Origin: an uncultured Neomegalonema sp.
Lineage (GTDB): Bacteria > Pseudomonadota > Alphaproteobacteria > Rhodobacterales > Rhodobacteraceae
Direction of reading: 5' to 3'
DNA length: 58,085 bases
NCBI GenBank assembly: GCA_937990185.1
Contig: CALKBI010000036.1
Span: 1-58,085, forward strand
A program made the translations under genes and the position numbers. This document shows positions 33,677 to 43,502 of the stretch, piece by piece (positions within the stretch are counted from its first letter, which is position 1; the number at the start of each line of letters is the position of its first letter). The notes below the pieces were generated by a model. It saw nothing but the letters and a program-made list of their open reading frames with translations. It had not been told where the DNA came from and ran no database searches.

Positions 33677-34869
33677 TTTTTTTCAGACAGCGCGGTCAGA
33701 ACAGAACGCGCGGCGCGTAATGAGGGGAGAGCATCGCCCTCCCCTAACGCTTCAAACGCACGATCAAAGCCTGTGATCTGTTGATCGCGGGCTTTTTTAT
33801 CTTCAATGAGCTGGCTCAATGCATTGGCCAGAGACGTTCCATTACAATCATCCTGCCAGTACTCTGGGACAATCTTCTCACCCACGATGATATTAACAAG
33901 CGTTCCCGTATCGACAGTCATTACGCGGCGCGCGACGAACTCGTTCAGCTTAGGCATCCGATAACCGACGATCATCGGAACGCGAAACGCAGCAAGTTCC
34001 AATGTCACTGTGCCTGACGCTGCGAGCGCAAAGTCAGCCGCAGCAAAAGCGGCGAACTTCCTCGTCTCGGCTTGTTCAAAAGGCATTCCCCGAGGGTCTA
34101 AAATATGCGTCTTAGCAGGCCACGCTTGAGTAACCGCCGTAACCTCTTCAGCCACTGCCGCCGCAACAGGTAAGATGATCTCCAGTGTCGGGTATAAGTC
34201 AGCAAGTTGGGTAACCGCTTCACCAAAAGGGCCGCCGAGACGTGATATCTCGCTGGAACGACTACCCGGCGCGACCAACAAAACTTTTGCATCAGCAGAT
34301 ATTCCAAGATCAGCGCGCAGTGCCTCACCGGCATTCATTGGCAATCCAGCGGATCTCTCTACTACCGGATGACCGACAAAATCACAGATCAAACCTTCTT
34401 TCTCAAAATACGGAGGTTCAAACGGAAAAAGCGCAAGCACCCGATCCAGATACTTTGCTAGTTTCTTGGCCCGCCACGGCTTCCAAGCCCAAACCGTAGG
34501 CGCCACGTAATGAATAAGCGTTGTCTCCGGCGCGGTTCGCTTCACTCTCTTCGCCAACAATCCCGAGAAAACCTGCGCGTCGATCGTGACCACAGCATCT
34601 GGGCCGGTTGCCGCAATCGCTTCACTTGCCTCCCGCAATCGCGACCGAATACGTTTGAGATGAGGCACGACTTCAACCAAACCCATCACCGAGATATCGG
34701 CCATCGGAAATACTGGCTCAAGCCCTTGATCAATCATGGCTTCACCACCGACACCAGTGATTGTCACCGCGCCATTGGTTTCTTCACGAAGCCTCTTCAT
34801 CAATGCCGCGCCCAGTCGATCCCCTGAACTTTCACCGGCCAGAATAAAAATATGGGGCTTCGCGCTCAT
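33652..34869 (-). CDS. lpxB: Lipid-A-disaccharide synthase
   Basis: The 405-residue protein starts [21 protein letters not shown] and has [53 protein letters not shown] and the C-terminal [24 protein letters not shown]. This is the full LpxB motif set. It condenses UDP-2,3-diacylglucosamine with lipid X at the inner membrane. It is the last gene of the leftward lipid A run, with a four-base overlap with lpxI. Confidence 0.96.
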   Translation of the reverse strand: MSAKPHIFILAGESSGDRLGAALMKRLREETNGAVTITGVGGEAMIDQGLEPVFPMADISVMGLVEVVPHLKRIRSRLREASEAIAATGPDAVVTIDAQVFSGLLAKRVKRTAPETTLIHYVAPTVWAWKPWRAKKLAKYLDRVLALFPFEPPYFEKEGLICDFVGHPVVERSAGLPMNAGEALRADLGISADAKVLLVAPGSRSSEISRLGGPFGEAVTQLADLYPTLEIILPVAAAVAEEVTAVTQAWPAKTHILDPRGMPFEQAETRKFAAFAAADFALAASGTVTLELAAFRVPMIVGYRMPKLNEFVARRVMTVDTGTLVNIIVGEKIVPEYWQDDCNGTSLANALSQLIEDKKARDQQITGFDRAFEALGEGDALPSLRAARSVLTALSEKNQRFSTGT

Positions 34870-35702
34870 GCGTCAGGCGGCGTTAAGCCGATAAGAAATA
34901 AACCGGCCTCATCACATCTGCGGATTGTTTCCTCACGGTCGATGATGAAGCCACTCCCCGCTTCAACAGCGATACCTACCAAATGCGCGCTAGCGGCTTC
35001 GTCTATTGTTTGCGGTCCGATCGTCGGCAAATCGACACGGCGGTCTTGTTGTAACTTTGGCAATTTCACTAACACGCCTGATGGCTTTTCGGCATCACGC
35101 AATGAGGCGACCCGATGCAACATCTGTGCAGTCCCCTCCGCAGCCTCAATCGCCATACAAATACCATCCGCGATCACAACAGCCTGCCCCACATCATGAG
35201 GGCCAAGCGCAGAAAGAATTTGTCTGCCTATCTCAATGTCACCAACAGCATCGTCAGTTGGAGAAGCTTGGGTCATAACTCCCGGTGTCACCAAAATATC
35301 GCCTAGCAACATCTCAGGCCCGACAACGCGAAAGCCATGCTCCTCAAATATTTCAGCAATGCCGCGCAGCAATGCATCATCGCCTTTACGGAACAACCGC
35401 GTCACACGGGGGAGTAATTTCGCGCCCTGCCAATCAAAACGAATTTTAGACAATTGTGGGCGCATGAGCGGCCCCGCCATCGTCACCGCGTCACAGCCCT
35501 CGGTCTTCAATGTTTCGAGCAACCGGCCCACTTGTCCCAGCGCGAGATCAAGCGGGTTATATTCACTGATCCATTCATCAGCGGCCCCACCGAGATTCAC
35601 GACAAGGGCCGGAATGCCCTCACGTTTACAGGCTTCGGCAACATTTTTAGGTAACGTCCCACCTCCCGCCAAAATCGCGAGCTTTTTTGGCAGTGCGGGC
35701 AT
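34866..35702 (-). CDS. lpxI: UDP-2,3-diacylglucosamine pyrophosphatase LpxI
   Basis: The 278-residue protein begins KKLAILAGGGTLPKNVAEAC and contains QDRRVDLPTIGPQTIDEAA, which holds the catalytic aspartate region of LpxI (DUF1009), and AGSGFIIDREETIRRCDEAG. LpxI replaces LpxH in most alphaproteobacteria and makes lipid X from UDP-2,3-diacylglucosamine. It sits between lpxA and lpxB, one base after the lpxA stop, as usual in this class. Confidence 0.94.
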   Translation of the reverse strand: MPALPKKLAILAGGGTLPKNVAEACKREGIPALVVNLGGAADEWISEYNPLDLALGQVGRLLETLKTEGCDAVTMAGPLMRPQLSKIRFDWQGAKLLPRVTRLFRKGDDALLRGIAEIFEEHGFRVVGPEMLLGDILVTPGVMTQASPTDDAVGDIEIGRQILSALGPHDVGQAVVIADGICMAIEAAEGTAQMLHRVASLRDAEKPSGVLVKLPKLQQDRRVDLPTIGPQTIDEAASAHLVGIAVEAGSGFIIDREETIRRCDEAGLFLIGLTPPDA

Positions 35703-35703
35703 T

Positions 35704-36510
35704 TTATGCCGCAGGTATACAGAAACGGCGACTACTACGCGCGAGAATAAAATCGATCATGTCGCGAGCAGGCCCATCTTTCTGCAGCGTTTTATTTAAT
35801 GTTTCAGCACGCTCAACCAACTCACCTTCTGTCCCTTCGAACACATCTCGGTAAGCAGCGCGTAAAGCATGAATGTCGTCCTTGGGAAAACCACGCCGTT
35901 TCAAGCCGGTAAGATTCAAGCCCGCAAGATGTGCTCGATTACCCATAACCGTCCCTGCAGGAATAACGTCTCTCTCAACGCCCGACATCCCGCCAATCAT
36001 GGCATGAGCACCGATCCTAACAAATTGGTGGACAGCGGAAAGCCCTCCAAGAACGGCAAAATCACCAACTTCAACATGGCCACCCAACGCGGAGTTATTC
36101 ACCATGATGACATTCGCACCAATCAAACAGTCATGCGCGACATGAGTCCCAACCATAAAGAGGCAACGATCGCCAACCCGCGTAATCCCGCCCCCCCCTT
36201 CCGTGCCGGGGTTCATGGTAACATGCTCCCGGATTTGGTTGTCTTCCCCGATTTCCAAAGAAGAAACTTCGCCAGCGAATTTCAAATCCTGCGGAGCCGA
36301 GCCAATGGACGCAAAAGGAAAAATATGTGTTCGCGCGCCGACAGATGTATGACCTGAAACAGCGACATGTGCTTCAAGGCGAACATCGTCACCGAGCTTT
36401 ACATTGGCCCCGACCACGCTGTAGGGGCCGATCTTTACATTCTCGCCTATCGACGCGCCCTCTTCCACGATGGCAGTCGCATGGATATCGGCGCTTGTAG
36501 CAATGGTCAT
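35704..36510 (-). CDS. lpxA: UDP-N-acetylglucosamine acyltransferase
   Basis: The 268-residue left-handed beta-helix protein has many hexapeptide repeats (IHATAIVEEGASIGENVKIG onward). The catalytic histidine is in GTHVAHDCLIGANVIM, and a helical C-terminal domain with LNLTGLKRRGFP follows. It adds the first 3-hydroxyacyl chain to UDP-GlcNAc in lipid A synthesis. It is downstream of fabZ, which competes with it for the same hydroxyacyl-ACP. Confidence 0.96.
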   Translation of the reverse strand: MTIATSADIHATAIVEEGASIGENVKIGPYSVVGANVKLGDDVRLEAHVAVSGHTSVGARTHIFPFASIGSAPQDLKFAGEVSSLEIGEDNQIREHVTMNPGTEGGGGITRVGDRCLFMVGTHVAHDCLIGANVIMVNNSALGGHVEVGDFAVLGGLSAVHQFVRIGAHAMIGGMSGVERDVIPAGTVMGNRAHLAGLNLTGLKRRGFPKDDIHALRAAYRDVFEGTEGELVERAETLNKTLQKDGPARDMIDFILARSSRRFCIPAA

Positions 36511-36553
36511 CTGAGGCTCCGTTTATCGGTTCATTGCGTGGATCGATGCCACA

Positions 36554-37009
36554 CTATTCAGGGTCAACAATCATCGCGCTGAATTCAGCTTCAGCCACGG
36601 TCTTATCGCCAACTTTTCCGATCCCTGAGAATTTCCAAACCCTACCCTTGCTTCGTTGCACTGTGACGTGCAGTTCCAAGTCAGCACCGGGTTCGACGGG
36701 AGCACGAAACTTGGTTTTATCGACCGTCATGAAATAGACGAGCTTGCCCTGATCCACCATATCGAGTGTCTGAACCACAAGCACCGCAGCGGTTTGTGCC
36801 ATTGCTTCAACGATCAAAACACCGGGCATAATCGGACGACCGGGGAAATGCCCCTCAAAAAAGTATTCGTCGCCCGTGACTGCTTTGCGTCCGACAGCAA
36901 ACTCACCATTTTGAATATCGGTAACGGAATCGATCATTAAGAAGGGATCACGGTGAGGGATCATCCGTTTGATCCGATCAAGATCGGCAGTGGTGAGAGC
37001 GTCTGACAT
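36554..37009 (-). CDS. fabZ: 3-hydroxyacyl-ACP dehydratase FabZ
   Basis: The 151-residue hot-dog-fold protein has IPHRDPFLMIDSV near the N-terminus and GHFPGRPIMPGVLIVEAMAQ, which contains the catalytic histidine and the FabZ glutamate. It dehydrates 3-hydroxyacyl-ACPs in fatty acid elongation. It lies between ompH and lpxA with no lpxD next to it. Confidence 0.96.
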   Translation of the reverse strand: MSDALTTADLDRIKRMIPHRDPFLMIDSVTDIQNGEFAVGRKAVTGDEYFFEGHFPGRPIMPGVLIVEAMAQTAAVLVVQTLDMVDQGKLVYFMTVDKTKFRAPVEPGADLELHVTVQRSKGRVWKFSGIGKVGDKTVAEAEFSAMIVDPE

Positions 37010-37103
37010 CTGCGCAGTCCATTTTCAGGCGAATATAAGTACCGTCGTGTTACCTCAATAGCCGCGTTGGTCAAGTACGCCGCGTAAACTTAAGGCAATT
37101 CGA

Positions 37104-37715
37104 CTATTCAGGATCACGCGGAGGGGATAAAATTAGCGTTGGCAAGGCCTCGTTAAGGCGGTTCAGCACTTCATCTGTAACGTCGAGCGCCTCGTTACTC
37201 AAAACAACCTGAGTTTTATCCAACATAATCTGCGCATTTCGTTCGCGCATGACGCTCGTCAAGATAGGAATGATCCGTCCTCTAATTGCTGCACGCGCTT
37301 GAGCTTGCAGCAATTGAAGCTTTGTCGTTTCCTGTTGTTCGAAATCGCGGTGCGCAAATACTTTCCGTTCAAATTGACGCGCAAGGGTGCGGAGTTCTTC
37401 TGCGGTCAGTTTGTCACGTTCTTGTGCTAATTCCGTCTCTTCGAGGTTAATTGCCTCAGAGCGTTTTGCAATAACAGCTCCCAACTCAGACCGAAGTGCC
37501 GCAATCTGCTCTGTTACGCTTACCGAAGCCGCCGCATCACGCTGAACCTTCTGCATGTCGACAACAAGAATGCCGATATTGCTATCTTCCTGTGCCTCCA
37601 CTTGGCCAAGTGGAAGCACAGCGAATACAACAAGTGTGACTACAAAAAGTAGATTCTCATATGCCCTAGAAGCGCGTACCAGCAGTGAACCGGAAGAACT
37701 CATCATCATCGCCAT
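37104..37715 (-). CDS. OmpH/Skp-family periplasmic chaperone
   Basis: The protein is about 203 residues with a hydrophobic signal segment (NLLFVVTLVVFAVLPLGQVEA), then NIGILVVDMQKVQRDAAASV. A long charged helical pair follows (about 70-160), the usual Skp layout of tentacle helices around a small beta core. It escorts unfolded outer-membrane proteins to BamA. The start is uncertain: four ATGs cluster at 37703-37715, all inside the bamA coding region. The two genes therefore overlap by up to 50 bases, and no in-frame start is seen beyond the bamA stop. Confidence 0.85.
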   Translation of the reverse strand: MAMMMSSSGSLLVRASRAYENLLFVVTLVVFAVLPLGQVEAQEDSNIGILVVDMQKVQRDAAASVSVTEQIAALRSELGAVIAKRSEAINLEETELAQERDKLTAEELRTLARQFERKVFAHRDFEQQETTKLQLLQAQARAAIRGRIIPILTSVMRERNAQIMLDKTQVVLSNEALDVTDEVLNRLNEALPTLILSPPRDPE

Positions 37716-40017
37716 CTTGCTGAATAATCGGTGTTGCGAAGTTAAGCCTCACAGGACCAAAAGGAGACGTCCAAAAGATTGTTCCGCCAACGGCAGCCCG
37801 AAGTTCGGGATCATCATCAACCGTCGCGATCTCCACACCATTAGCATCACTCAAACTCGTGACATCAAGACCAAATACAGTTCCAACATCCGCAAAGACG
37901 CCACCGGCAAGACCAAATTCCTCAGGTAAGCCAAGCGGGAAAGTCACTTCAGCACGGGCAACCCCGTAATAGTTCCCTCCTAGCGTGTCATCTGTATCGT
38001 TGTCACGCGGCCCGATACCAGCGGTCTCAAAACCTCGGAATGTATCGCCGCCAAGGAAGAATCGATCTGAAGCCTTGAGATCATATCCGCCGAATGACGT
38101 AATTGCGCCACCGGCTAATTCCAGACTCGCAACGACATCTTCGTTGATGACCGTCGTAAAGCCTTTAACCGATGCTTCGGTTTTCACGAAGCGCGCATCT
38201 CCACCAAGACCTGCAACGTCTTGCTCAAACCGGAAAATGAAACCTTCCTTAGGTTCAGCAATATCGTTCCTGCGATCATAGACGAACTCATACCCCAATG
38301 AAGAAGTGATATCGCTGCCGAGATCCTCTTGAATAAACAGCGATGCATTATCGGGAACATCGCGGATCTCGTCTTCCGATATCCGATAACGCGGTGTCAG
38401 GCGGGAATAGCGACCCAATGGAAAGCTAATGCGCGGCTGAAATCCGGTATTCACAACGTCAAAGGAAGACGTGTTTTGGTTATCAGTCTCACGGCGGAAA
38501 AGATCAAAGCCAACAGACAAATCACGATCAAGGAAAGCGGGTTCGTTAAAGCTCAAATCATAAAGTGCCGTTCGTGAAGAAATTCGTGCCCGCAGACGCA
38601 AAGCTTGTCCGCGGCCCAACAAATTGCGTTCAACGATACTAACTTCGCCGGAAAGATTCTCAGAAGTCGAAAACCCTAAGCCAAAACTCAACTGACCTGT
38701 TGATTGCTCCGCCACTTCAGTTTCAACAATAATACGATCAGGAGTCGATCCTGGCGTGGTGCGGACATCAACGTTGCTGAAGAACCCTAAACCACGGATT
38801 TTTGACCGGGACCGGCGAAGCTGCAATGCGTTGAAAGCATCGCCTTCCGCCAACTCAAACTGTCTCCGAATTACGCGATCGAGCGTACGCGAATTTCCCG
38901 TGATATCGATTCGCTCAACAAAAACGCGCTCACCCTCGTTAATCTCGAACGTAATTCCAACTGTTCTGTTGTTGTCATCTTTCGTTGGGATCGGGTTGAT
39001 TTGGGTAAATGCATAGCCACTTTCGCCAAGACGAAAGGTCATGTCAGTGATCGTCTCTTCGATCTCTCGAATATCGTAGATATCGCCTTCTTGTGCAGAA
39101 ATCAGTCGGCGCAGAGCTTCAATATCAACGCCTTCAGCATTTGATACGATGTCAATTGCGCCAAACCGGTATTGCTCACCCTCGTTAAGCGCAAAGCTTA
39201 TGAGAAACCCGGAACGGTCCGGTGAAAGCTCCGCGACAGCCGATTCTACTTCGAAATCGACATACCCGTTCGAAAGATAAAACTGCCGAAGAACTTGTTG
39301 ATCCAGTTCCAGACGATCGGGGTCATATGAATCCGTTGAGGATAAGAAATTAAAAAGCGAGGACTCATCAGTTGGGATTTCGCGTCGTAAGCGCCAATCG
39401 GAGAAAGCGCGGTTCCCTACGAACCGGATACTATCAACCCCGGTCAAAGGCCCTTCTTCGATCTCATAAACCAAATCAACGCGGTTTTGCGGCAGCTCAA
39501 TAATCTTTGGCTCTACGGAAGCACCATACCGACCGGAGCGGCGATAGGCGTCAAGAATTCCAGCCGCATCAGACTCCGCCTTCGCCCGTGTAAAGACCCG
39601 CCGTTCGCGGCTTGTTACGCCAGCGCGCAAGGCATCGTCAGGAATACGATCATTTCCTTCAAAGGCGATTTGGTTAACGACTGGATTTTCCTCGACCATC
39701 ACAGCCAAAACGGAACCACGGCGCTCAATTCTTGCGTCCCTGAACAACCCCGTTGCAAACATCGCTTTAACCGACTCGTTGATCTGTGCGGCAGTTGCGG
39801 GTTTGCCTCTTTCAACTTTCAGATAAGAACGAACGGTCTCAGGTTCTATTCGCTGGTTACCTTCAACCGTAATGGCAGTAACTACGCCGCCTGCTTCAGA
39901 AATACTTGCGTTTTGCGCGAGTGATACAAGCGGAGCCGATATCGTTCCAAATGCGACACCCAACGCCAGAATCGAAGCACCAGTTCGGCCACTTACAGAT
40001 TTCGTTAACCAGTTCAT
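37666..40017 (-). CDS. bamA: Outer-membrane protein assembly factor BamA
   Basis: The 783-residue protein has a signal peptide, then POTRA domains starting VVTAITVEGNQRIEPETVRSYL. The C-terminal 16-stranded barrel includes the conserved FFLGGDTFRGFETAGIGPR (VRGF-type loop 6 motif) and ends in phenylalanine (GTRF). The ATG at 40017 follows GGAGGA and is preferred over an upstream in-frame start. It inserts outer-membrane proteins. It is downstream of rseP and overlaps ompH. Confidence 0.96.
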   Translation of the reverse strand: MNWLTKSVSGRTGASILALGVAFGTISAPLVSLAQNASISEAGGVVTAITVEGNQRIEPETVRSYLKVERGKPATAAQINESVKAMFATGLFRDARIERRGSVLAVMVEENPVVNQIAFEGNDRIPDDALRAGVTSRERRVFTRAKAESDAAGILDAYRRSGRYGASVEPKIIELPQNRVDLVYEIEEGPLTGVDSIRFVGNRAFSDWRLRREIPTDESSLFNFLSSTDSYDPDRLELDQQVLRQFYLSNGYVDFEVESAVAELSPDRSGFLISFALNEGEQYRFGAIDIVSNAEGVDIEALRRLISAQEGDIYDIREIEETITDMTFRLGESGYAFTQINPIPTKDDNNRTVGITFEINEGERVFVERIDITGNSRTLDRVIRRQFELAEGDAFNALQLRRSRSKIRGLGFFSNVDVRTTPGSTPDRIIVETEVAEQSTGQLSFGLGFSTSENLSGEVSIVERNLLGRGQALRLRARISSRTALYDLSFNEPAFLDRDLSVGFDLFRRETDNQNTSSFDVVNTGFQPRISFPLGRYSRLTPRYRISEDEIRDVPDNASLFIQEDLGSDITSSLGYEFVYDRRNDIAEPKEGFIFRFEQDVAGLGGDARFVKTEASVKGFTTVINEDVVASLELAGGAITSFGGYDLKASDRFFLGGDTFRGFETAGIGPRDNDTDDTLGGNYYGVARAEVTFPLGLPEEFGLAGGVFADVGTVFGLDVTSLSDANGVEIATVDDDPELRAAVGGTIFWTSPFGPVRLNFATPIIQQDGDDDEFFRFTAGTRF

Positions 40018-40100
40018 AATCTTCCTCCGCCTTACCAGCGGGAAATTCACCCGCCAATGGCGCACCAATCATCATTTCGGGGGGAGAAATCAGCTATCAG

Positions 40101-41447
40101 CTACAATCGAATAACATCGTTATAAGTTGCAAACACCATCAACGAGATGATGAGCGCGAATCCAATTGTTAGCCCTATCTCCTGAACCCGTTCATTCAAT
40201 GGCTTACCACGTACAGCTTCTATCGCATAAAATAGTAAATGTCCGCCGTCCAAAACTGGAATAGGGAAAAGGTTTATCAGTCCGATCGACGCAGAAAGCA
40301 CAGCCATCAAGCCAATCAGCGACGATGTTCCGGCTTCGGCGGCATCACCAGAAAATTCTGCAATGCGAATTGGACCGCCCAATTCACCTACATCACCACG
40401 TCCAGCAACAAGTTCATAAAGAAAGAACAGCGTTGCGGAGAGCACACCATATGTCTGTTTAACGCCGGTTTCTGCGGCTTCTAACAGGGACGCGCTTTCC
40501 AATGGAGGCCACATACCGAGTGATGAACCGTGGGTAATCCCCAGCAAATATCGAGTGACGATATTATTGTTTTCATCCCGTATTTCACGCAACTCAGGGG
40601 TAGCTTGTACGCTTATCTCCTGCCCGCCACGGTTGAGAGAAATTGTGATTGGATTACCTTCAGATGCAGCAATTGCTTCCCGAAGATCTTCAAAAAGAAC
40701 AATTTTCTTATCATCAACCGAAACAATAATATCGCCGGTCTCGATTCCCGCAGCTGCAGCAGCGCCGTCGCTGCGGACCATCTGAACCTCTATTGGAGGT
40801 GTAAAAGTAAACGGTAACTGAACGGTATCGCCATCGCGATCAACTTCAACAGCAACAGTCGCACCGTTCGCATCTCGTGCAGCGCGATTCAGGTCGCTAA
40901 ACGCAGAAATCGAACTTCCATCGACACTGAGCAGTCGGTCACCCGCCAGAAACCCTGCTTGCTCAGCCGCACTACCTTCTTCAACATCATCGATGAGCGG
41001 ATCATCTGTGGGTAGTCCGACCGAATAAGCGAGGCCGGCGAATAATATAGCTGCGAGTATAAAATTGAAGATCGGGCCAGCCGCGACAATCGCCGCGCGC
41101 CGGGGAAGGGAAGCAGCCGGAAAAGACCCTTCTCGCTCTTCGTCTGTCATCTCGCGGAGGGCGTCTTCATCCACCGTGCCACTTGCGGCATCAGCATCCC
41201 CGCGAAATTTCACGTATCCACCGAGGGGTATCAGACTAAGCTTCCAGCGCGTTCCACGCTTATCTTTCCAACCAAATAACTCTGGTCCAAACCCAATCGA
41301 AAAAGCATCGGAGTGGACCCCGCACCATTGCGCCACCTTGTAATGTCCGTATTCATGAATGAATACGACCACCATCAGGACAATAAAAAACGGAATTACA
41401 TAGTAAGCAGCCGGTCCAATGAACGGAATTTGCTCAATAAAACTCAT
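40101..41447 (-). CDS. rseP: Site-2 protease RseP
   Basis: The 448-residue membrane metalloprotease has the zinc motif HEYGH at residues 31-35, and FGFGPELF-like and SLIPLGGYVKFRGD loops. Two PDZ domains sit in the middle (about 130-215 and 220-300). The C-terminal LINLFPIPVLDGGHLLF holds the third zinc ligand motif. It cleaves anti-sigma factors and signal peptide remnants within the inner membrane. The ATG at 41447 with GGAG upstream is preferred to a TTG at 41465 that overlaps the dxr stop. Confidence 0.95.
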   Translation of the reverse strand: MSFIEQIPFIGPAAYYVIPFFIVLMVVVFIHEYGHYKVAQWCGVHSDAFSIGFGPELFGWKDKRGTRWKLSLIPLGGYVKFRGDADAASGTVDEDALREMTDEEREGSFPAASLPRRAAIVAAGPIFNFILAAILFAGLAYSVGLPTDDPLIDDVEEGSAAEQAGFLAGDRLLSVDGSSISAFSDLNRAARDANGATVAVEVDRDGDTVQLPFTFTPPIEVQMVRSDGAAAAAGIETGDIIVSVDDKKIVLFEDLREAIAASEGNPITISLNRGGQEISVQATPELREIRDENNNIVTRYLLGITHGSSLGMWPPLESASLLEAAETGVKQTYGVLSATLFFLYELVAGRGDVGELGGPIRIAEFSGDAAEAGTSSLIGLMAVLSASIGLINLFPIPVLDGGHLLFYAIEAVRGKPLNERVQEIGLTIGFALIISLMVFATYNDVIRL

Positions 41448-41461
41448 ACGAACTCCAAAGT

Positions 41462-42643
41462 TCAAAACTGTCTGTAACTGCCGGACGCAATCAGTTCAGC
41501 TGCAATCCGGCGAGCCTCGCAGTCAGCGGCTAGGATATCGTTAATATCTGTCGCTTTACCCGGTAAATTAATCTTGTTCAGCACTTGCTCGACAATTACG
41601 GCGAGGTCAAGGAATCCAATCTTTTTCGCGACAAAAGCTGATGCGGCAACCTCTTTTGCCGCGTTCATCGCGCAGGGGGCAAGACCACCCGCCTCAAGTG
41701 CTTCACGTGCAATGCGCAAAGCAGGAAACCGTGTTTCATCCGGTGTCTCAAAGTCGAGGCGTGAAAACTTAGCAAAATCAAGCCGCTCCACGTTGGTTTC
41801 GACACGATCAGGCCAACCAAGCGCATTCGCAATCGGGGTTCGCATATCCGGGCTACCCATTTGAGCCAACACCGATCCGTCACAATATGCTACCATGGAA
41901 TGAACAACCGACTGAGGATGCACAACAATTTCAATTTTTGACGATGGCATATCGAACAAGTGTGCCGCCTCGATCAGTTCAAGCCCTTTATTAAACATCG
42001 TTGCCGAGTCGAGGCTGATACCATCTCCCATCGACCAATTCGGATGAGCCAATGCCTGTGCCGGCGTCACCGAACGCATCTCATTCAGCGTGAACGAACG
42101 GAAAGGACCACCCGATGCGGTGAGAATAAGCCGCTCAATCGCTTCGCGTTGCGTATTATCAAAGACTTGAAAAATCGCATTGTGCTCTGAGTCCACAGGT
42201 AAGATTGGCACACTCATCCGGTCAGCCTCAGCTTTGACCAACGGGCCAGCACAAACCATGCTCTCTTTATTGGCGAGCGCCAGTGATGCACCGGTTCGAA
42301 TGACTTCAAGCGTGGGGCGTAATCCCGCCGCGCCAGCAATCGCCGACATGACCCAATCAGCGCCGCGCCCAGCGGCCTCGATCAATGCCGCGTCACCGGC
42401 GGCAACATCAATTCCACTTCCAGCCAACAGCGCCGCCAAGTCTTCCAAAGCACTCTCATCTGAGAGGACGGCAACATCAGGCCTGAGAATAAGAGCTTGC
42501 TCTGCAAGTTTTTTGGCGTTCGATCCGGCGGTTAGCGAAACAATATCAAATGTCTCAGGACCACCCAGATAGGAAATAACGTCTACGGTACTGCACCCGA
42601 TGGACCCTGTAGATCCAAGGATCGAAACCCGTCTTTTCACCAT
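41462..42643 (-). CDS. dxr: 1-deoxy-D-xylulose 5-phosphate reductoisomerase
   Basis: The 393-residue protein has an NADPH site SILGSTGSIGCSTVDV, then ALANKESMVCAG, the metal/substrate motif PVDSEHNAIFQ, and LTASGGPFRSF. It makes 2-C-methyl-D-erythritol 4-phosphate in the non-mevalonate isoprenoid pathway. It overlaps the cdsA stop by seven bases. Full length. Confidence 0.96.
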   Translation of the reverse strand: MVKRRVSILGSTGSIGCSTVDVISYLGGPETFDIVSLTAGSNAKKLAEQALILRPDVAVLSDESALEDLAALLAGSGIDVAAGDAALIEAAGRGADWVMSAIAGAAGLRPTLEVIRTGASLALANKESMVCAGPLVKAEADRMSVPILPVDSEHNAIFQVFDNTQREAIERLILTASGGPFRSFTLNEMRSVTPAQALAHPNWSMGDGISLDSATMFNKGLELIEAAHLFDMPSSKIEIVVHPQSVVHSMVAYCDGSVLAQMGSPDMRTPIANALGWPDRVETNVERLDFAKFSRLDFETPDETRFPALRIAREALEAGGLAPCAMNAAKEVAASAFVAKKIGFLDLAVIVEQVLNKINLPGKATDINDILAADCEARRIAAELIASGSYRQF

Positions 42644-43467
42644 GCGAATACTGTCGAACCAGCAATCAATGTAATGAGAGCAACGAACAAAATCGCCGCA
42701 ATCAGACCGTCAAAACGGTCAAGTAATCCGCCATGCCCGGGAATAAGCGCGCTCGCATCTTTAACACCATAGCTGCGTTTCAATGCCGACTCCGTCAGGT
42801 CACCTATCTGCGAAACAATCGCTGTCAGGAAACTAAGCAGCACAACGATAGCAACGCTACCTAAACCGAAAGCGACAGCATATCCAGTGCCGACAACGAC
42901 AGCGGCAATTTGCCCGCCAACCGCCCCCGAGACTGTCTTGTTAGGACTAATTTTCGGAGCGAGTTTTGGACCACCAACAAACCGTCCGGCGAAATAAGCA
43001 CCAACATCTGCAGCAATGACTGTGAAGGGTAACCAAAGGGCGACGTGCAGTCCGAATTCCAAACCCGACCGCAGCCAAACGAAACAAACTCCGGTAACGG
43101 CGATAACAGCTATTCCGGGTCCAACCCGTTGAACGGCTTTAGCTTTATCCACAGAAACGAAGACGGCAAGCACAACACCCAAAACAACCGCGATCAAAGC
43201 GATTAAAGGACTGACCAAATACGCTATTATTGATGGGCTAGCAGCCGCTGCAACGATTGCGGCTTCTGCGTTCCTGCCCGAGGTATCTCCGCCGCTGATC
43301 CGCGACCATTCCCAACCCATAATGCCGCATCCAACCGCAGCAATGATTGCTGTTGTTCCGACACTAAAGAAAATCATCGAGAAACAGACAGCACCAAGAA
43401 CAATGGCCGACGCAATCCTAGCGCCTAAATCCGACCAATCTCTCTTGGAAGATGCTTCTGCGTTCAC
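42637..43467 (-). CDS. cdsA: Phosphatidate cytidylyltransferase
   Basis: The 276-residue membrane protein has about seven helices and the C-terminal family signature GVKDASALIPGHGGLLDRFD. It forms CDP-diacylglycerol, the precursor of phospholipids. It lies between uppS and dxr in the standard order. The N-terminus is short and charged before the first helix (ASAIVLGAVCFSMIFFSVG). Confidence 0.94.
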   Translation of the reverse strand: MNAEASSKRDWSDLGARIASAIVLGAVCFSMIFFSVGTTAIIAAVGCGIMGWEWSRISGGDTSGRNAEAAIVAAAASPSIIAYLVSPLIALIAVVLGVVLAVFVSVDKAKAVQRVGPGIAVIAVTGVCFVWLRSGLEFGLHVALWLPFTVIAADVGAYFAGRFVGGPKLAPKISPNKTVSGAVGGQIAAVVVGTGYAVAFGLGSVAIVVLLSFLTAIVSQIGDLTESALKRSYGVKDASALIPGHGGLLDRFDGLIAAILFVALITLIAGSTVFAW

Positions 43468-43502
43468 GCGGTCTTCCTCAATCGTCGGCCCCTCAGCACG
43501 GC

